Assembly (NCBI GenBank): GCA_011032825.1
Contig: JAADJZ010000014.1
Coordinates: 992,001 to 1,056,000, forward strand
Origin: Massariosphaeria phaeospora
Taxonomy: Eukaryota > Ascomycota > Dothideomycetes > Pleosporales
Direction of reading: 5' to 3'
DNA: 64,000 bases
Shown here: piece by piece, positions 44,267 through 55,775 of the stretch
Position numbering within the stretch: the stretch's first letter is position 1
Layout of the letters: each line of letters starts with the position of its first letter
Notes under the pieces: generated by a model
What the model was told of the DNA's origin: nothing
Database searches by the model: none
What the model saw: the letters and a program-made list of their open reading frames with translations, nothing else
Position numbers and translations under genes: made by a program

Positions 44267-44960
44267 CGTGCTGTTGGGACTGGTCGTGACGGCGGTGCGA
44301 GGGAAGGCCCGAAGCCTTCGGAACAACAGCGTGGACGTGCCGAGGCGCCGCTAGGGGCAGCTGCAGCGAAGTCCGACTGTCGAACCCATCCTCCCTCACC
44401 CTTCACACCAGCCATCGACGCTGGTCTCCATGCGCCATCTGCCTGTCTATCTGCAAGTTCCGTGTGAACTGCTCTTCGATCCTTTACCCAATCGCTCTGC
44501 GCAGACGACGGTTCCGAGCAGCAGCAATCGATCATCGAACACCATCTACTGATTCGCTATCAAAGTCCTCCAAATCGATTTACAGCCTCAGGATCATCTA
44601 TCACTGAAGCACTCCGTTCTTCGTCGCTGTCCGCCATCACCGTGCCTGCGGGGAGCTGGCGATTTTGTACGCTTCTTTCAATCACGTGATTACTACAATT
44701 TCTCTCTGGCAACCTTGGAGCCTTTCGCCACGGCAGGTACGGACCTAGAAGCTGTTCCGACGGTCTTCCGGAGCGGGAGATTACGCACCTTAAATTGTTC
44801 ATCATCGTCATCGGGGTAATCAAAAGGTATTTAGCTGGGGTTTAACCCTTTCTATGTGCATATGGTCACATTACAGCCTTGGGCTCCCTCTGAGGAAGGC
44901 CACTTCGCACCTGGTCGATCCTAATATATCGACATTCATTCCCTCGTAGGTGAAGTTGTA
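44267..44960. other. Intergenic, no gene seen
   Basis: Upstream region of the transcription factor and downstream region of the amidase. A minus-strand frame ends in an acidic peptide (MADSDEERSASVIDD) at about 44563-44637, which could be an upstream open reading frame, but nothing more supports it. Confidence 0.35.
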
Positions 44961-46759
44961 CTACTTCCCAATAGCCTTCGCAACATATTCTGCAATAGCC
45001 AGCATGCGCTCTTCCTGCAGCCTCCTACCCACAAGTTGCAAACTGACATGCGCACCGTCATAGATCTCCGGATCATCTACACGAAGCGTTAGCAAAATCT
45101 CTCGTGAACCACATAGCGAACAGGGGAACATACAACTCTCCTGGACGAGCTTATCCGTCTCGTCGATAGGCTGGTACCCCTCGTCTACCTTATCAACACT
45201 CTTATCCACATTCGTAACCGGCACCACGACGCTCGTGTAGTCGAGGAAGTTGACCCATGTCGAGTAGCCAATGTACTTGTACATATTGCGGCGTGCGGCG
45301 GGGAACGGGGCCAATGGGCTGATAATGGCATCGACTGGTCGTCCGGTCGAGGTCAGCTGCTCGCTGCTGTTCCAGTACTCCATATACTCCTTCTTCAATC
45401 GCCGGAGCTTGACGTTAATACCCGCGATCTCGCTCGCAGAGTACTCTTTGTCGAGGCTGGCAAACCGCTTCACTTGGTCGGACATGGGCTCGCCGGAGAG
45501 AGCGAAGTCGGCTTTGACGTCGGTGCCGCCGTCGAAGTCCCACGTCTTCATGCCTTCGTCGTGCAGGGCCTTGTACATGGGCGGTTTCCATTCGATCATC
45601 TCGTGGCCTAGGTTTTGGAGCGCTTCCACCATGATGTCCATGGCGCGCCGAATAGGAGGTTGCGGGTTACAAAGGCCATCTGTTCTGAAGACGCCGAACG
45701 ATAACTTCCCCGTCTTATTAGTGTCACTAGCAACTCCGCCGGTCAACTCGTGGATTTCCCGTTCCTGCTCGTCTCGCCAGGGGATTTCGTGGACGAGAGG
45801 ATCGTGTAGCCAGGGCTTCTGGGCGAGAAGTGCTTTGATGGCAAGGCGAAGGGACGGTATGCTCGTTGCCAGCGGACCGACGACAGACAGAACTGAGTTC
45901 TGTCCGTCCATCGAGTTGGCCATACCCTCGTAAGGCATACGTCCGCCCGAGGGACGGATACCGTACAGACCATTGAAGCCCGCTGGAATGCGGATAGATC
46001 CGCCAATGTCTGTGCCGAAGCCCATCGGTGACCCGCGGATACCGATTAGGGCGCCCTCTCCACCCGAAGATCCACCACACGAGAGATTGCGGTTCTTCGG
46101 ATTCAAGGTGTAGCCGATGATGTTGTTGACGGTTTCGCCGGTCATGAGGGTATGCGGCACTGCCGTCTTGCAGAACATGACCGCCCCCGAGTTTCGAAGC
46201 TCGCGTACCATCTCGCTTTCGAATACCTTCTCTTTGCCGGTACCCGTCTTGCCCTCGAAGGTGCCTATCCAGCCGACGTAGCCCATGGTCGTCTCCACGC
46301 CCTTCACGTGGAACTGGTCTTTCAGACTGACAGGGAGACCGTGGAGGGGGCCAATGGGTTTCTTGTGCTTGGCGTAGTACTCATCGAGAGCTTTGGCGTC
46401 GGCAATGGCGGCATCGAAGAAGATCTCGTGAAGACAGTGCAGCTGGCTGGGTTAGCTGTTCTAGTCTCTGCTCCGGGTATCACACGTCTTACCAACTGGT
46501 GTGCCAATGCAGCCCTATGGCAAAAGGCCCTCGTGACCTCCTCGGCATGCCATTGGCCAGAAGCCGTATATTTCACAATCTCCTCGGCCGTCGTCTCCGT
46601 AACCTCGACTTCTCTTTCGGTAAGGAACTGTTGCACGTATTTGCCTGTGACATCGACTTGCTTGTCCACCGGGGGATTCTCAATGCGCCATTCCTTGGAT
46701 ATAAGCGCGAGTACGGCTTCGCGTTTCTCCCGTGCGCGTGCTTCCCAAGATTCTGTCAT
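44961..46759 (-). CDS. Acetamidase-type amidase
   Basis: Three exons (46759-46493, 46442-45134, 45076-44961; introns 50 and 57 bp) encode 563 residues, the usual size for fungal acetamidases. The amidase-signature fold uses a Ser-cisSer-Lys triad: Lys130 in VSLKDQF, the GGSSGGEG loop near 212-218, and the nucleophile Ser238 in GTDIGGSIRIPA. It hydrolyses carboxamides to acid plus ammonia, supplying nitrogen; the precise substrate cannot be read from sequence. There is no signal peptide, so it is cytosolic. The chosen start gives MTESWEARAREK; an in-frame ATG at 46822 would add 21 residues but overlaps GATA-type promoter sites. Four GATA motifs lie 58-115 bp upstream, suggesting AreA-type nitrogen control. 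The Zn2Cys6 gene follows downstream. Confidence 0.9.
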
Positions 46760-46816
46760 AATAGAAGGGCTTTTGGGTGGCCTTTGTATGGAAGCGATGA
46801 GGTAGGAAGTCGATGG

Positions 46817-46874
46817 TATCACCCCCCTCTATATAGATAACAGATCCCCGCAGGCGCCCAGATAAAGGCAGATA
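46817..46874 (-). promoter_or_regulatory. GATA-site cluster upstream of the amidase
   Basis: Four GATA cores, in TATC at 46817-46820 and GATA at 46836, 46861 and 46871 on the plus strand, with flanks such as AGATAA and CAGATAAAG. Three GATAR-like sites in under 60 bp next to an amidase promoter match the AreA pattern known from amdS. A TATATAG string at 46831 overlaps. Confidence 0.55.
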
Positions 46875-47110
46875 GAGGGCCAACTTCCGAATAGGGTAGG
46901 ACTGAACTTTAGCAAACAGTCGACTGTGGAGAGAGTATACTGTGATAACCTCTACTTCGCCGAGAACGTGAATTATTTGCCAGAGTATTGTGGTAGATTA
47001 AATTGTAGTCTTCGAGCAGCAGTGACGTTGACCTTAGGGTTGAATGTGGCGCGGGACCTCGCCGCACACTAGGAATTGGTTCCGCCTTCGACTCCTTCAT
47101 CTATCCCACC

Positions 47111-47398
47111 GAGAAAGTTTTCGCAAAGCTCGAATTTGCTGCGGAGAGCCTCACATAATCCTATTCCGATGCGCACACCAGTATACGCCATACATAGACA
47201 ATACTCAGTATACTAGATACAATAGGGCTCTGTAAAGATAGAAGTAGACTATCTACATATTGCTGAAAACTCGTATTATAAGAGTCATCTTGATGAACCA
47301 TGGTTCTGAGAGGCTCCACAAAACGAACACCCACTCAGCTCACGCTGAAAACAAATGAGGCTCTCCGCAGCAAATTCGAGCTTTGCGAAAACTTTCTC
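47111..47398. mobile_element. MITE-like element with 43-bp terminal inverted repeats
   Basis: The left arm (47111-47153, GAGAAAGTTTTCGCAAAGCT and on) and the right arm (47356-47398) are perfect inverse copies of 43 bases. The total is 288 bp with no coding capacity, which fits a miniature inverted-repeat element. A family B repeat lies inside it (47207-47273). No target duplication is obvious at the ends. The perfect arms suggest recent movement or selection on the stem. Confidence 0.75.
47207..47273 (+). repeat. Dispersed repeat family B, copy 2 (inside the MITE)
   Basis: CAGTATACTAGATACAATAGG, then GACTATCTACATATTGCTG, pairs with 28925-28999. Differences between the two are mainly C/T and A/G. 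Confidence 0.6.
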
Positions 47399-47934
47399 TC
47401 TGAAAATTCGTAGGCTTCCAAAAGGATCGCGAAGTCTTCTAGAATATGGGCAATGGATTTTGTCAGCGGGGTGATGTGATCCTTATCGTCTGCGCCACAG
47501 CCAACGCAGCCCTATTGCGTAACCCTAATTTGAACGCTTTCGCAAGCAGTTCCCACAGCTAGGCCCCAGAGGATGACACCTAACTTAGCAGTGTCTGTTG
47601 TCAAGCGAGCACTAAGTTATCTACTTGATGGTTTGCGCTCGCACGTAGGTAGGGTTGGAGTTAGCATCGACATCTATGTAGATGATATCGAGTCTGCGAC
47701 AAATCAATGAATGGCGCGTCAGTGGGGCCGAGTAGACTTGCAGCTAGGATTCACGTAACCAGACTCCTAACGACGCTGCAGGATAAATCGTTGCTGATAT
47801 CAGGCTTTACCCAGTGTGGTGGATGCGATAGGGCTGTGTGTACATCTATTAATCCTTTAGAGCGCTGTTGGACACTGTCGGTCTCTTCTGAGAGCATGTT
47901 CAGAATCACATGCTATTCAACAGTAAACCAATAG

Positions 47935-48015
47935 TGTGTTCCATAAAACGGCCACCCATCCAGCTTACGCCGAAACCAAATGATGCTCCGCTCTGAGCTC
48001 GCGAAAACTTCTCTG
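47935..48015 (+). repeat. Decayed relative of the MITE right half
   Basis: CCATAAAACGGCCACCCATC, then AAACCAAATGATGCTCC and GCGAAAACTTCTCTG, align with 47312-47400 with many transitions and small deletions. The matching left arm is not recognised. It looks like an older copy of the same element type. Confidence 0.5.
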
Positions 48016-48539
48016 TACGATGGTTGGGAGTTTGAGTTTGCCCACCCGCAATTTGGAAGATAAGCACCCCACTCGACCCAGTGTACGTGTTTCGACTCTT
48101 GTATTACCCCAGGTGGCACAGACATCGACATGCGTTGGACACAGCGCTGCGGGAGTGGGCTAGCGATCCGCGGAACTGAACACAGTGCTGAGAATAGATA
48201 GATCCAGGAGCTGTTGAACATTGAAAGTCATGGTGTAATGTATCCGACGAATCAGAACTGAGAAGGCCATCTCGTCTGTCTGGGGCAGGTCGGGCTGTGA
48301 TTGGACATAGAGACCAATTAGGTGAAATTGGAGTGGTAACATCGTAGATATGTGGTGAAGGAAGGAGCAATCCGATGTCACTTCGCGCGAGCCTGGCCAC
48401 CTAGGTGCTTGGTACTCGGTACTCGATATATCAGTGGGCTTTTTCTCATCTTCTTCCCTCCTTCTTCCCTCCCTCTTCCTCCACCTTTGGCACATCTTCC
48501 CTTGCCCTTCTCCAAAGTCTTCAAGACGTCAGCAACAGA

Positions 48540-49277
48540 ATGCTTCTCCCAATTCTCTTCGTGCTACCGCTCGTGACGGCCGCCTTCACGAACAATTCTC
48601 GAGCTACAAACGGCACTCAGAGCCCTAGTAGCTTCGCCGTCCTCAACAGCTCTACGCCAGATGCGGGCCCTCGGCCGCATGACCCCATCTCCAGTGCCAG
48701 CGTGGAGTTCCACAAGGATGCCCAGAAACCGACGGCCTTGGATACATTCATCAAATTCGACGATATTCCGCTCAATGCATACAACTGCGAGCTATTTCTC
48801 AAATTTGAGCAGGTAAGCAACCCTCCTGTAGACATGATTAGTCCTCTGGCGACGTTCGGGAAAGAGGCTAGGAGGATCATCGAGCGCGTTGCTAACTTGG
48901 TGAAGGGCTACATGTATGTCTGGCGAAACACGCAGAGGGACAGGAACGCCTCGTTCAAGTTTGAGGTCCATTCCATCAAGAAGCCTCTCGCCACGTTGCG
49001 GAACCTAACTTGGAACACTGCACCAGCGGGGGATCTTCTGATAGGAACAGACGAGATCCAGTTGACTTACCAGGACCCGCCGCCTACTCGGGGCTATCAG
49101 GGGTATAAGGACGACGTGGTGAAGAGGATTGGTGCTGTCCAATGTGCGAACGAAATGGTGTTCAGGATTAGCGTGCCGGGCTACATCGACTATGGAGGCG
49201 CAGAGTTTAAACAGGCGTGCGTGATAGATGGTCGCAACTGTGGTGGGTTCAAACTGGAGTACCGTATACTCTGGTGA
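48540..49277 (+). CDS. Secreted hypothetical protein
   Basis: A single-exon frame of 245 residues using the ATG at 48540. The signal peptide is MLLPILFVLPLVTAAF, followed by a sequon-rich, low-complexity stretch (NNS, NGT, NSS) to about residue 50. A conserved-looking globular part begins at DTFIKFDDIPLNAYNCELF and ends ACVIDGRNCGGFKLEYRILW. Four cysteines could form two disulfides. The beta-rich pattern and YNCELFLKFE block recall fungal secreted proteins with But2-like C-terminal domains, but I cannot confirm that. It should be extracellular or wall-bound, possibly a candidate effector. The longer frame beginning upstream at 48405 is rejected because the signal peptide starts at 48540. Confidence 0.6.
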   Translation: MLLPILFVLPLVTAAFTNNSRATNGTQSPSSFAVLNSSTPDAGPRPHDPISSASVEFHKDAQKPTALDTFIKFDDIPLNAYNCELFLKFEQVSNPPVDMISPLATFGKEARRIIERVANLVKGYMYVWRNTQRDRNASFKFEVHSIKKPLATLRNLTWNTAPAGDLLIGTDEIQLTYQDPPPTRGYQGYKDDVVKRIGAVQCANEMVFRISVPGYIDYGGAEFKQACVIDGRNCGGFKLEYRILW

Positions 49278-50063
49278 GAGCTAGATTCAAACTCAAGCCG
49301 CCTAGCCAGTAGTGCTTAGCAGGAGGTCGCGCAGGGCCAGATGTTGGCCCAGTTTTTGCCTGCTAAGCTATCAGTCCTGCCGCGAAAGATGTAACAATGT
49401 GGAGCAGTTTGATCTGCCTACGCCTTCCAAGTGGTCAGTTTGAATCTGGCTCTCCCCAGATTATACGGTATAGGCTCGGTGCACCCGGGTCGAACGCAAC
49501 TCGGTAAGCATTCGGGGGACGTTGCAAGATGGAGGTTTCTGTTGATAGTGACTCGGAGCGGCGGATGGAAGCTGGCGGAGTCTAGAAGATACGACAGCAA
49601 AAGCCTCTGATGGTTTAACATGGAACATAACACACTGCTCATGGTGCCTGCCCTAGCCCAACCGCTTTGCACCGTCATGGAGACTGAAAGTAGGCGCCGT
49701 GCTCTGGACGCGAGTGGCGGTACGAGGCTTGGGAGTGCGACTGACGACAGCGGGTTAGCGTGCGACAGTCGCTCATCGTGGGAGAAAGAGTGTACGGAGT
49801 AGGACCTAGGTACTCCGTACGCGTTCGTCGTCAAGAGGTGCGCGTCGGAGCTGTGGGTGCGTCGCAGTCAATGGCCCGTGCCCGCCCCGTCAGCTCAGCC
49901 ACAGACCCACCGCGCGTCTGGCGTCATGCCCATTGCCCATCCCCAGTACACAAAGCTGTCCGCCCGCTGTTCTTTCTACCCCTCCACCGCCGCCTCTGCA
50001 GCCCGCCATCTACACTGAAATCTAGGACGCCTATTAGTAATTTCTGTTGCAGCTATACTCACA
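49278..50063. other. Intergenic, no gene seen
   Basis: This is the upstream region of the Ysc84-type gene. A TACGGAGTA motif, then TACTCCGTA (about 49793-49820), forms an inverted repeat. Nothing else is supported. Confidence 0.4.
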
Positions 50064-51512
50064 ATGCCGCTGGGGCTCAACAACCCGCTGCCCTCGTCCA
50101 TGGCGAGTGCGTCGCCCTCTTCCGCTTGATCGCACAGGTCCCGCCGTGCCGCTGCTGACACATCTCCGCAGGCGAGTGCAGGAAGACTGGCAAGATTCTC
50201 GCGTCCTTCGTGGACCCGGCGCAAGCCTATGGACCTGATAAGATCATTCCGCCCCAGATTCTTTCCAATGCGAAGGTATGTCTTACACCCAGCGCGCCCC
50301 GCCTTTGTCGGCCGCCCGTGGCCACGCAAGCAGCATTGCTAACGAACGCATGTAGGGCCTCGCCATCCTCACCGTCTTCAAAGCCGGCTTCCTCGGCACC
50401 GCCCGTTTTGGCTCCGGCGTCGTTGTTGCTCGTCTCGCCAACGGCTCGTGGTCGGCACCTTCGGCCATCGGGACCGTTGGTGCCGGGTTGGGCGGACAGC
50501 TCGGCTTCGAGCTCACCGACTTTGTCTTCATTCTCAACGATGCGAACGCGGTCAGGACATTTGCCCAGGCTGGGTCGCTGACCCTGGGCGGCAACGTCTC
50601 GGTGGCAGCAGGGCCGGTCGGCCGGAACGCCGAGGCAGCCGGCGTGGCGAGCTTGAAGGGCGTTGCCGCCATCTTCAGTTATTCCAAGACAAAGGGCTTG
50701 TTCGCCGGCGTGTCCCTCGAAGGTAGCGGCATCGTGGAGCGCAGAGACGCGAACGAGAAACTGTACGGCCGGAGATTCACCGCGCGGGAACTGTTGAGCG
50801 GGACCGTCCCATCGCCTCCCGCTGCGGAGCCACTGACACGGGTGCTCAACTCGAGAGTGTTCGCGGGCGTTGCCGGAACTCCCTCGCAGGATGCCATGTA
50901 CAATGATAGTCCAGTCTACGACGATGCGCACGAACACGTGGTCTGGCAAGGCCGGAGAGGCTCGGCCATGGGCGAGGGCGTGCGGAGCAACCGGACAGGG
51001 TCAATCAGCAACCGGGACGATGAATATACCTACCGCGACAAGCCGACTCGAGCCAGCACTTGGAACGACAATGTCTACGATCGCCAGCCAACCGGTGCCG
51101 GCATCAACCGCTCATTCTCTACCAGAGCTCAACCCAACGAGACATTCGATCGGCTCAACGCTCGACAACGGAGCTCGACAGGCTTCAGCGATGATTATAG
51201 CTACAATGATAGGTCTTCCAAGCCTAGCCGGCCCACGGCGCCGAAGCCCGTGTTCGTCGCACAGAAGAAGGCCAGTATGGCTCCGGATCAGGCTATTGCC
51301 AAATTCACGTTCGATCCTGATCAGCCAGGAGACCTGGGATTCAAAAAGGGCGAGATCGTCACCATCCTCAAGAGGACGGACAATGCAGCTGATTGGTGGA
51401 CTGGCAGGATAGGAGACCGGGAAGGCATCTTCCCTAGGTATGTTATGCTCATTGCTGTGACACCTATATATGAGCTGACGCCAACAGCAACTACGTGGAT
51501 ACCGTCAACTGA
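50064..51512 (+). CDS. Ysc84/SH3 actin-patch protein
   Basis: Four exons (50064-50106, 50172-50275, 50356-51437, 51488-51512) encode 417 residues. The N-terminal Ysc84 (SYLF) domain covers about residues 1-215: MPLGLNNPLPSSM, then KILASFVDP, IIPPQILSNAKGLAILTVFKAG and GFLGTARFGSGVV. This domain binds phosphoinositides and actin. A disordered Ser/Arg linker of about 140 residues leads to a C-terminal SH3 domain (AKFTFDPDQPGDLGFKKGEIV, then WWTGRIGDREGIFPSNYV). Yeast Ysc84/Lsb3 works at cortical actin patches in endocytosis with Las17-family partners. The last intron splits the SH3 end and must be removed to give FPSNYVDTVN; retention would lose the conserved Tyr. Confidence 0.92.
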
Positions 51513-52370
51513 GCCCCTCATTCGAGAAAGCTCTGAAAACTCCTTCATATCTACGAATCGCATCCGTTCTCTGTTCCTATTATTCTACCTATACTTTTCT
51601 GCCTCCATACATTTAGACGCTTTACTCTTTGGCTCGCGATTGAGCACTGAACCGCTCGACGCTCAGCTCTCCTGATGCTTTTGGTTAGGGCATAGCAAGG
51701 CGCACAAGGGATACCTGGCCTTTCATACCTATTTTTGATTGTTTTCAGGCCAATTGAACGTGGCGCAAAGATCTACGTGGCTTCCCAGAATGATGTTGTG
51801 ATATTCTTATACGCGCGTACGTTTAGCATATTTTAGTTCGCTCCTCACTGATGTTGGGAATGAGCAATGACTTTGTCGTTGCTGGAAAAAAATTGGAATC
51901 TGACTCGTACTCGATCGATGTGACCAGCAATGCCCCTCAACGGCATGCTTGCAATCTGACCTTAGTAGCAGTAGTAGCTCGGTAAAGCGTGATCGGTATG
52001 TCACGGCTTCAGCAAAGCATGTACAACGTCCGTCATGCAGACTAGAATCTCTTTCACTCGTCCGGGCCAGAATCTGGCGGCAGATACAAGATTTTGATAT
52101 ACCGGCTATCGTCAACACCGCTTCTCACACCAGTCAAGCCTCCACACCCTTTCTCGCGCACTCTTGTTACCTCTTCAATACAAAGACTACCTCGACAGTC
52201 TTGGTGTTGCAACACGTGGAGATAACTCCATTCCAAAAGTTTTGCGCTTTTTTATTGTGATAAAGATCACACCAAAACCGCTCGCGATGTGTGGAGTGTG
52301 GGGCTCTTGACGCTACAGCTCGGAAAGGCTTAGCGTTCAACTTTAGCTTACCTCCAGTGCCTCTTGCCTC
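51513..52370. other. Intergenic, no gene seen
   Basis: An 858-bp AT-richer stretch between the Ysc84-type gene and the family A repeat. No coding or RNA feature is recognised. Confidence 0.4.
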
Positions 52371-52530
52371 CTGTCTTACGGGAACTAAATCTCCGGAACT
52401 AAAGAAATAGATCCGCACGCCTCTAAAACAATTATGAGAACACAGCGGTATAGCTCTACAAAGCTACAATCTAGTATTCTATTTAAGAGTCGCATTCTAT
52501 GGTGTTCAGCCTAGTTCTGGAGACCGCGTT
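52371..52530 (+). repeat. Dispersed repeat family A, copy 2
   Basis: Contains TTACGGGAACTAAATCTCC, then GGAACTAAAGAAATAGATCC and GCACGCCTC. It matches copy 1 over about 150 bp and ends at GTGTTCAGCCTAGTTCTGG. It stops about 90 bp before the HET-domain start codon. Confidence 0.7.
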
Positions 52531-52620
52531 TCCGTAAGAGCCTCCTCGTTAGGCAACATCGTAACCACTCTCGCAACACGAGGACCCGTTCGCTGAGCTG
52601 TACCAAGTACAGTCACAACG

Positions 52621-54561
52621 ATGCGACTGCTAAATACTTCAACGTTTGAAATTGAGGTGTTCCAGGGGTGTGCGATTCCAGAATACGCCATCCTTTCACA
52701 TACGTGGGAAGACGAGGAGGTCAGTCTCCAAGACTTCCACACTGACGCCGTTATCAACAAGAAAGGATATAGGAAGGTCAAGGGGTTTTGCGAGAAAGCA
52801 GCCAGTGATGGATTCCAGTATTGCTGGGCAGACACCTGCTGCATCGACAAAACATCGAGTGCAGAACTGTCAGAGGCCATCAACTCTATGTTTCAATGGT
52901 ACAAGGACTCACGCATCTGCTATGCGTACTTGGCGGACGTCAAAGAGCCTACCAACTCGACCCGAGAGAACGACGAAAGCTTCCGCAACAGTCGCTGGTG
53001 GACCAGGGGCTGGACACTGCAAGAACTCATCGCGCCCACGATTGTCGAGTTCTACACTGCGAACTGGACAGAACTCGGCACGATACTCAGCCTCCAAGAC
53101 CAAATTGCAGAAATCACAGGTATCGACCACGGCGTTCTTTGCGGCGTGCGTCCGTTCCAACGCAACGTTGCCGTACGCATGTCTTGGGCTGCTCGCAGAA
53201 CAACGACAAGAATCGAAGACCAGGCATATTGCTTAATGGGGCTCTTCGGCGTGAACATGCCACTCCTGTATGGCGAGGGAAACCGGGCTTTTAGGAGACT
53301 ACAGGAAGAGATTATGCGCGTTCGGGAGGACTACACGCTCTTTACCTGGGCTCCGAAGATAACTTCCGGCTTTTCCGACCCCCGCAAATCGATCGGGCTG
53401 CTCGCCAACGCGCCTTCAGACTTCACCGACTCCAAGGGCCAATGGACGCTTCCCAGCCTCTCCAAGTCTTCGCTGTCGTCTTGGAGTTTCCGGAATCTGT
53501 CGAGGAATAGCCTGCTGGACCTTAATTCTGCCAAAGGGCATGACCCTCCGTTTCTCACGAGCCGTGGCCTCCGGATAGCGTTGCCCCTGCTTGAAAAGAA
53601 TCCCGGCGAGTTCTATGCATGCCTGACTCTGATAGGCACCTCACAGGAACAGGACATGATGTTTTGCGTGGTGTTGAACCGGCTTGCTCCGCAGTCGGAT
53701 CGCTATATTCGGCGGTCGGGAATTGACCTGGTGTTGTTGCCAAAACTGTCCCAGAAGGCTTTCAAATGGATGTCGATATATGTCATGCAACCAGCTCCCT
53801 ATATCAACACCCCACCGGCTCCACACAGTCTTGCTGCTCCCGCCCCTACCCCGTCTCTCATAATTCTGAACCCTGCACTAAACGAGAAACTGTCCCTGCG
53901 CCCCTATGTCTCCTCTTGGATACCCTTGGACCGCCTCATATCCGCCCAGTCCGCCGCCGACGACATAGACTCAGTCTCGGTCTCCACCTCAAACCTCAGC
54001 ATTTCAACAACGACCTTCACCCTCGACGAAAGCGGCCTCTACCGACTGCGTCTCCACAAACTCACCCACGTCCTCAGCGCCCTAACCACCGAGCAGACCG
54101 CCAACCTCTCCATGCGCACCGCCCCCGAACTCTGCTGGTTCACCGACCTCGTCGGCGCCCGCGACCCTAGCGTCTCGGGCCTGCGCGGCTCGCTCGGCCT
54201 CGGCAACGAGCAGCAGCCGCATCTCGCCTTCCTGGTGCACCTGGGGCTCTTCGACGACATGCCGCTGTGCAGCGTGGTGCTGATGACGCTGGCCGAGCTC
54301 AAAGACGACGCGAAGCGCGAGGCGCGCGTGGCGGATGCGCAAACGGCGGCGACGCTGCAGCGGGATCGCGTCACGGTGCAGAGCGCGGCGGGGGGCAATG
54401 GCGATGGCGATGCGGGTGTCGAGGTGACGGTTGGGGTGCGTCGGGTTGCGACGGGGCCGAAGGGCATTAGGCGGTTTGTGCTGTCTGTTGCCCAGAAACA
54501 GATACCCAAGGAACACAAAGGCGGGAAGGGGAATATGAAGTACTCGTCGCTGCTGCCTTGA
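52621..54561 (+). CDS. HET-domain protein
   Basis: A single-exon frame of 646 residues starting MRLLNTSTFEIEVF, the usual start of this class. The HET domain spans about residues 20-165: YAILSHTWEDEEVSLQDF, YCWADTCCIDKTSSAELSEA, INSMFQWYKDSRICYAYLADV and SRWWTRGWTLQELIAP. A conserved follow-on block, AYCLMGLFGVNMPLLYGEGN, ends near residue 225. HET domains trigger cell death in heterokaryon incompatibility when activated by a partner. The about 400-residue C-terminal part has no recognised repeats (no WD or ankyrin). The last part (54.2-54.5 kb) is notably GC-rich, unlike the first half, which may mark a join or local composition drift. A dispersed repeat ends just upstream and may form part of the promoter. 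Confidence 0.9.
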   Translation: MRLLNTSTFEIEVFQGCAIPEYAILSHTWEDEEVSLQDFHTDAVINKKGYRKVKGFCEKAASDGFQYCWADTCCIDKTSSAELSEAINSMFQWYKDSRICYAYLADVKEPTNSTRENDESFRNSRWWTRGWTLQELIAPTIVEFYTANWTELGTILSLQDQIAEITGIDHGVLCGVRPFQRNVAVRMSWAARRTTTRIEDQAYCLMGLFGVNMPLLYGEGNRAFRRLQEEIMRVREDYTLFTWAPKITSGFSDPRKSIGLLANAPSDFTDSKGQWTLPSLSKSSLSSWSFRNLSRNSLLDLNSAKGHDPPFLTSRGLRIALPLLEKNPGEFYACLTLIGTSQEQDMMFCVVLNRLAPQSDRYIRRSGIDLVLLPKLSQKAFKWMSIYVMQPAPYINTPPAPHSLAAPAPTPSLIILNPALNEKLSLRPYVSSWIPLDRLISAQSAADDIDSVSVSTSNLSISTTTFTLDESGLYRLRLHKLTHVLSALTTEQTANLSMRTAPELCWFTDLVGARDPSVSGLRGSLGLGNEQQPHLAFLVHLGLFDDMPLCSVVLMTLAELKDDAKREARVADAQTAATLQRDRVTVQSAAGGNGDGDAGVEVTVGVRRVATGPKGIRRFVLSVAQKQIPKEHKGGKGNMKYSSLLP

Positions 54562-55775
54562 TACACGGCCCCCGCGGCGGCTAAGCATCTCATGCTCCTC
54601 AGGCGTATCGCCGTGCAGTAGTAGGTCCCTGACGGGTTGAAGAAACCTCTCCGGGCATTTTGGTCATATTGCCGTCATAGCATATGCTGCCCGAGGCTAT
54701 ACTATAGCAATCTTCCTTCAGAGGTGAGTGTTTCGGAATCAGAGTCGTCTGCCGATTGAGCGTTCATCATATCCCAACCTGGTCCACGCCAAGGGGCAGC
54801 CAACGGGCGGAAGCCAGCGGAAGGAAGCCAGCGGGAGGACCCAGTGGGGGGAAGGGGCGGGAACGAAGCTTGCCAGTGGAGTGGAGTGTCGCCTACCCTC
54901 TCTTCAAGCCCCTTACATAGACGTTATTCAGTATGCTTGCAGCAGATTGATGCTGGTGACTTCAGAGACGCCTTTGAGAAGGCACATTATGTTCGCGGCT
55001 GCAGGGCACTGCTCGAATATCAGCGTATGCCCACAAGCAGCCGAGCACTATGTCCCGGGGTCTTGATTGCCATGTTCGCGTTTCTCTCGCGTCGCAGTCG
55101 CCAGTGGTATCTGTCGTGAGGAGGTCCCGAGGTCGGCTACTGGAGGCGTGTCGGTCAATGTATCCATTCCATGTTGTAGGTATCCGCGCGAAGCCCGGGT
55201 GCCTGGTCTCGGGTGTTGTCACTGAAAATTCTCGCGCCGATTTGCCGCCGAGAGACGCCAAATCGGCGCTGCGTCGCCATATCGGCGCAGTGGTGGTGAC
55301 TGACTGTCGAGTTAGCCCGAGCACGCAAATTTGGCAGCGCCCTTAAAGTACCGGCCGCCCCCCCCCCCCGAACTGTTAACAACCCATCGGCCCATTCTTC
55401 CATCTTTGCTCCAAAAATTCGCCCGAGAGTGTCCATCGTGGTCTCTTGCTATTACCTTTTTATAAACTCTGATCTATCACACCTCACTCCCCCTCTCCCC
55501 TCTCTCCTCTCTCCCGCTCTCCTCCTCGCCCCACTTCACCTGGCGACACCGCTTCTCTGCCGCTGAAGCGGCCATCATTCCCTCGGCGCCACCGTCACAA
55601 TAGCGTCCGACGACGAGCGCGAAGAGGGCGAGATCCCGGAGCTCACATTGACCTGTGGAGAGATCCCAGTTTTTCCCGGATACCCTTAGGGACAAGGGTG
55701 TTGATGGAACGGGGAGATGTTTGGCGTGCTGCGTATTAGTCCAGTTCTGTACACGGAAATGTACATGTACGTGGA

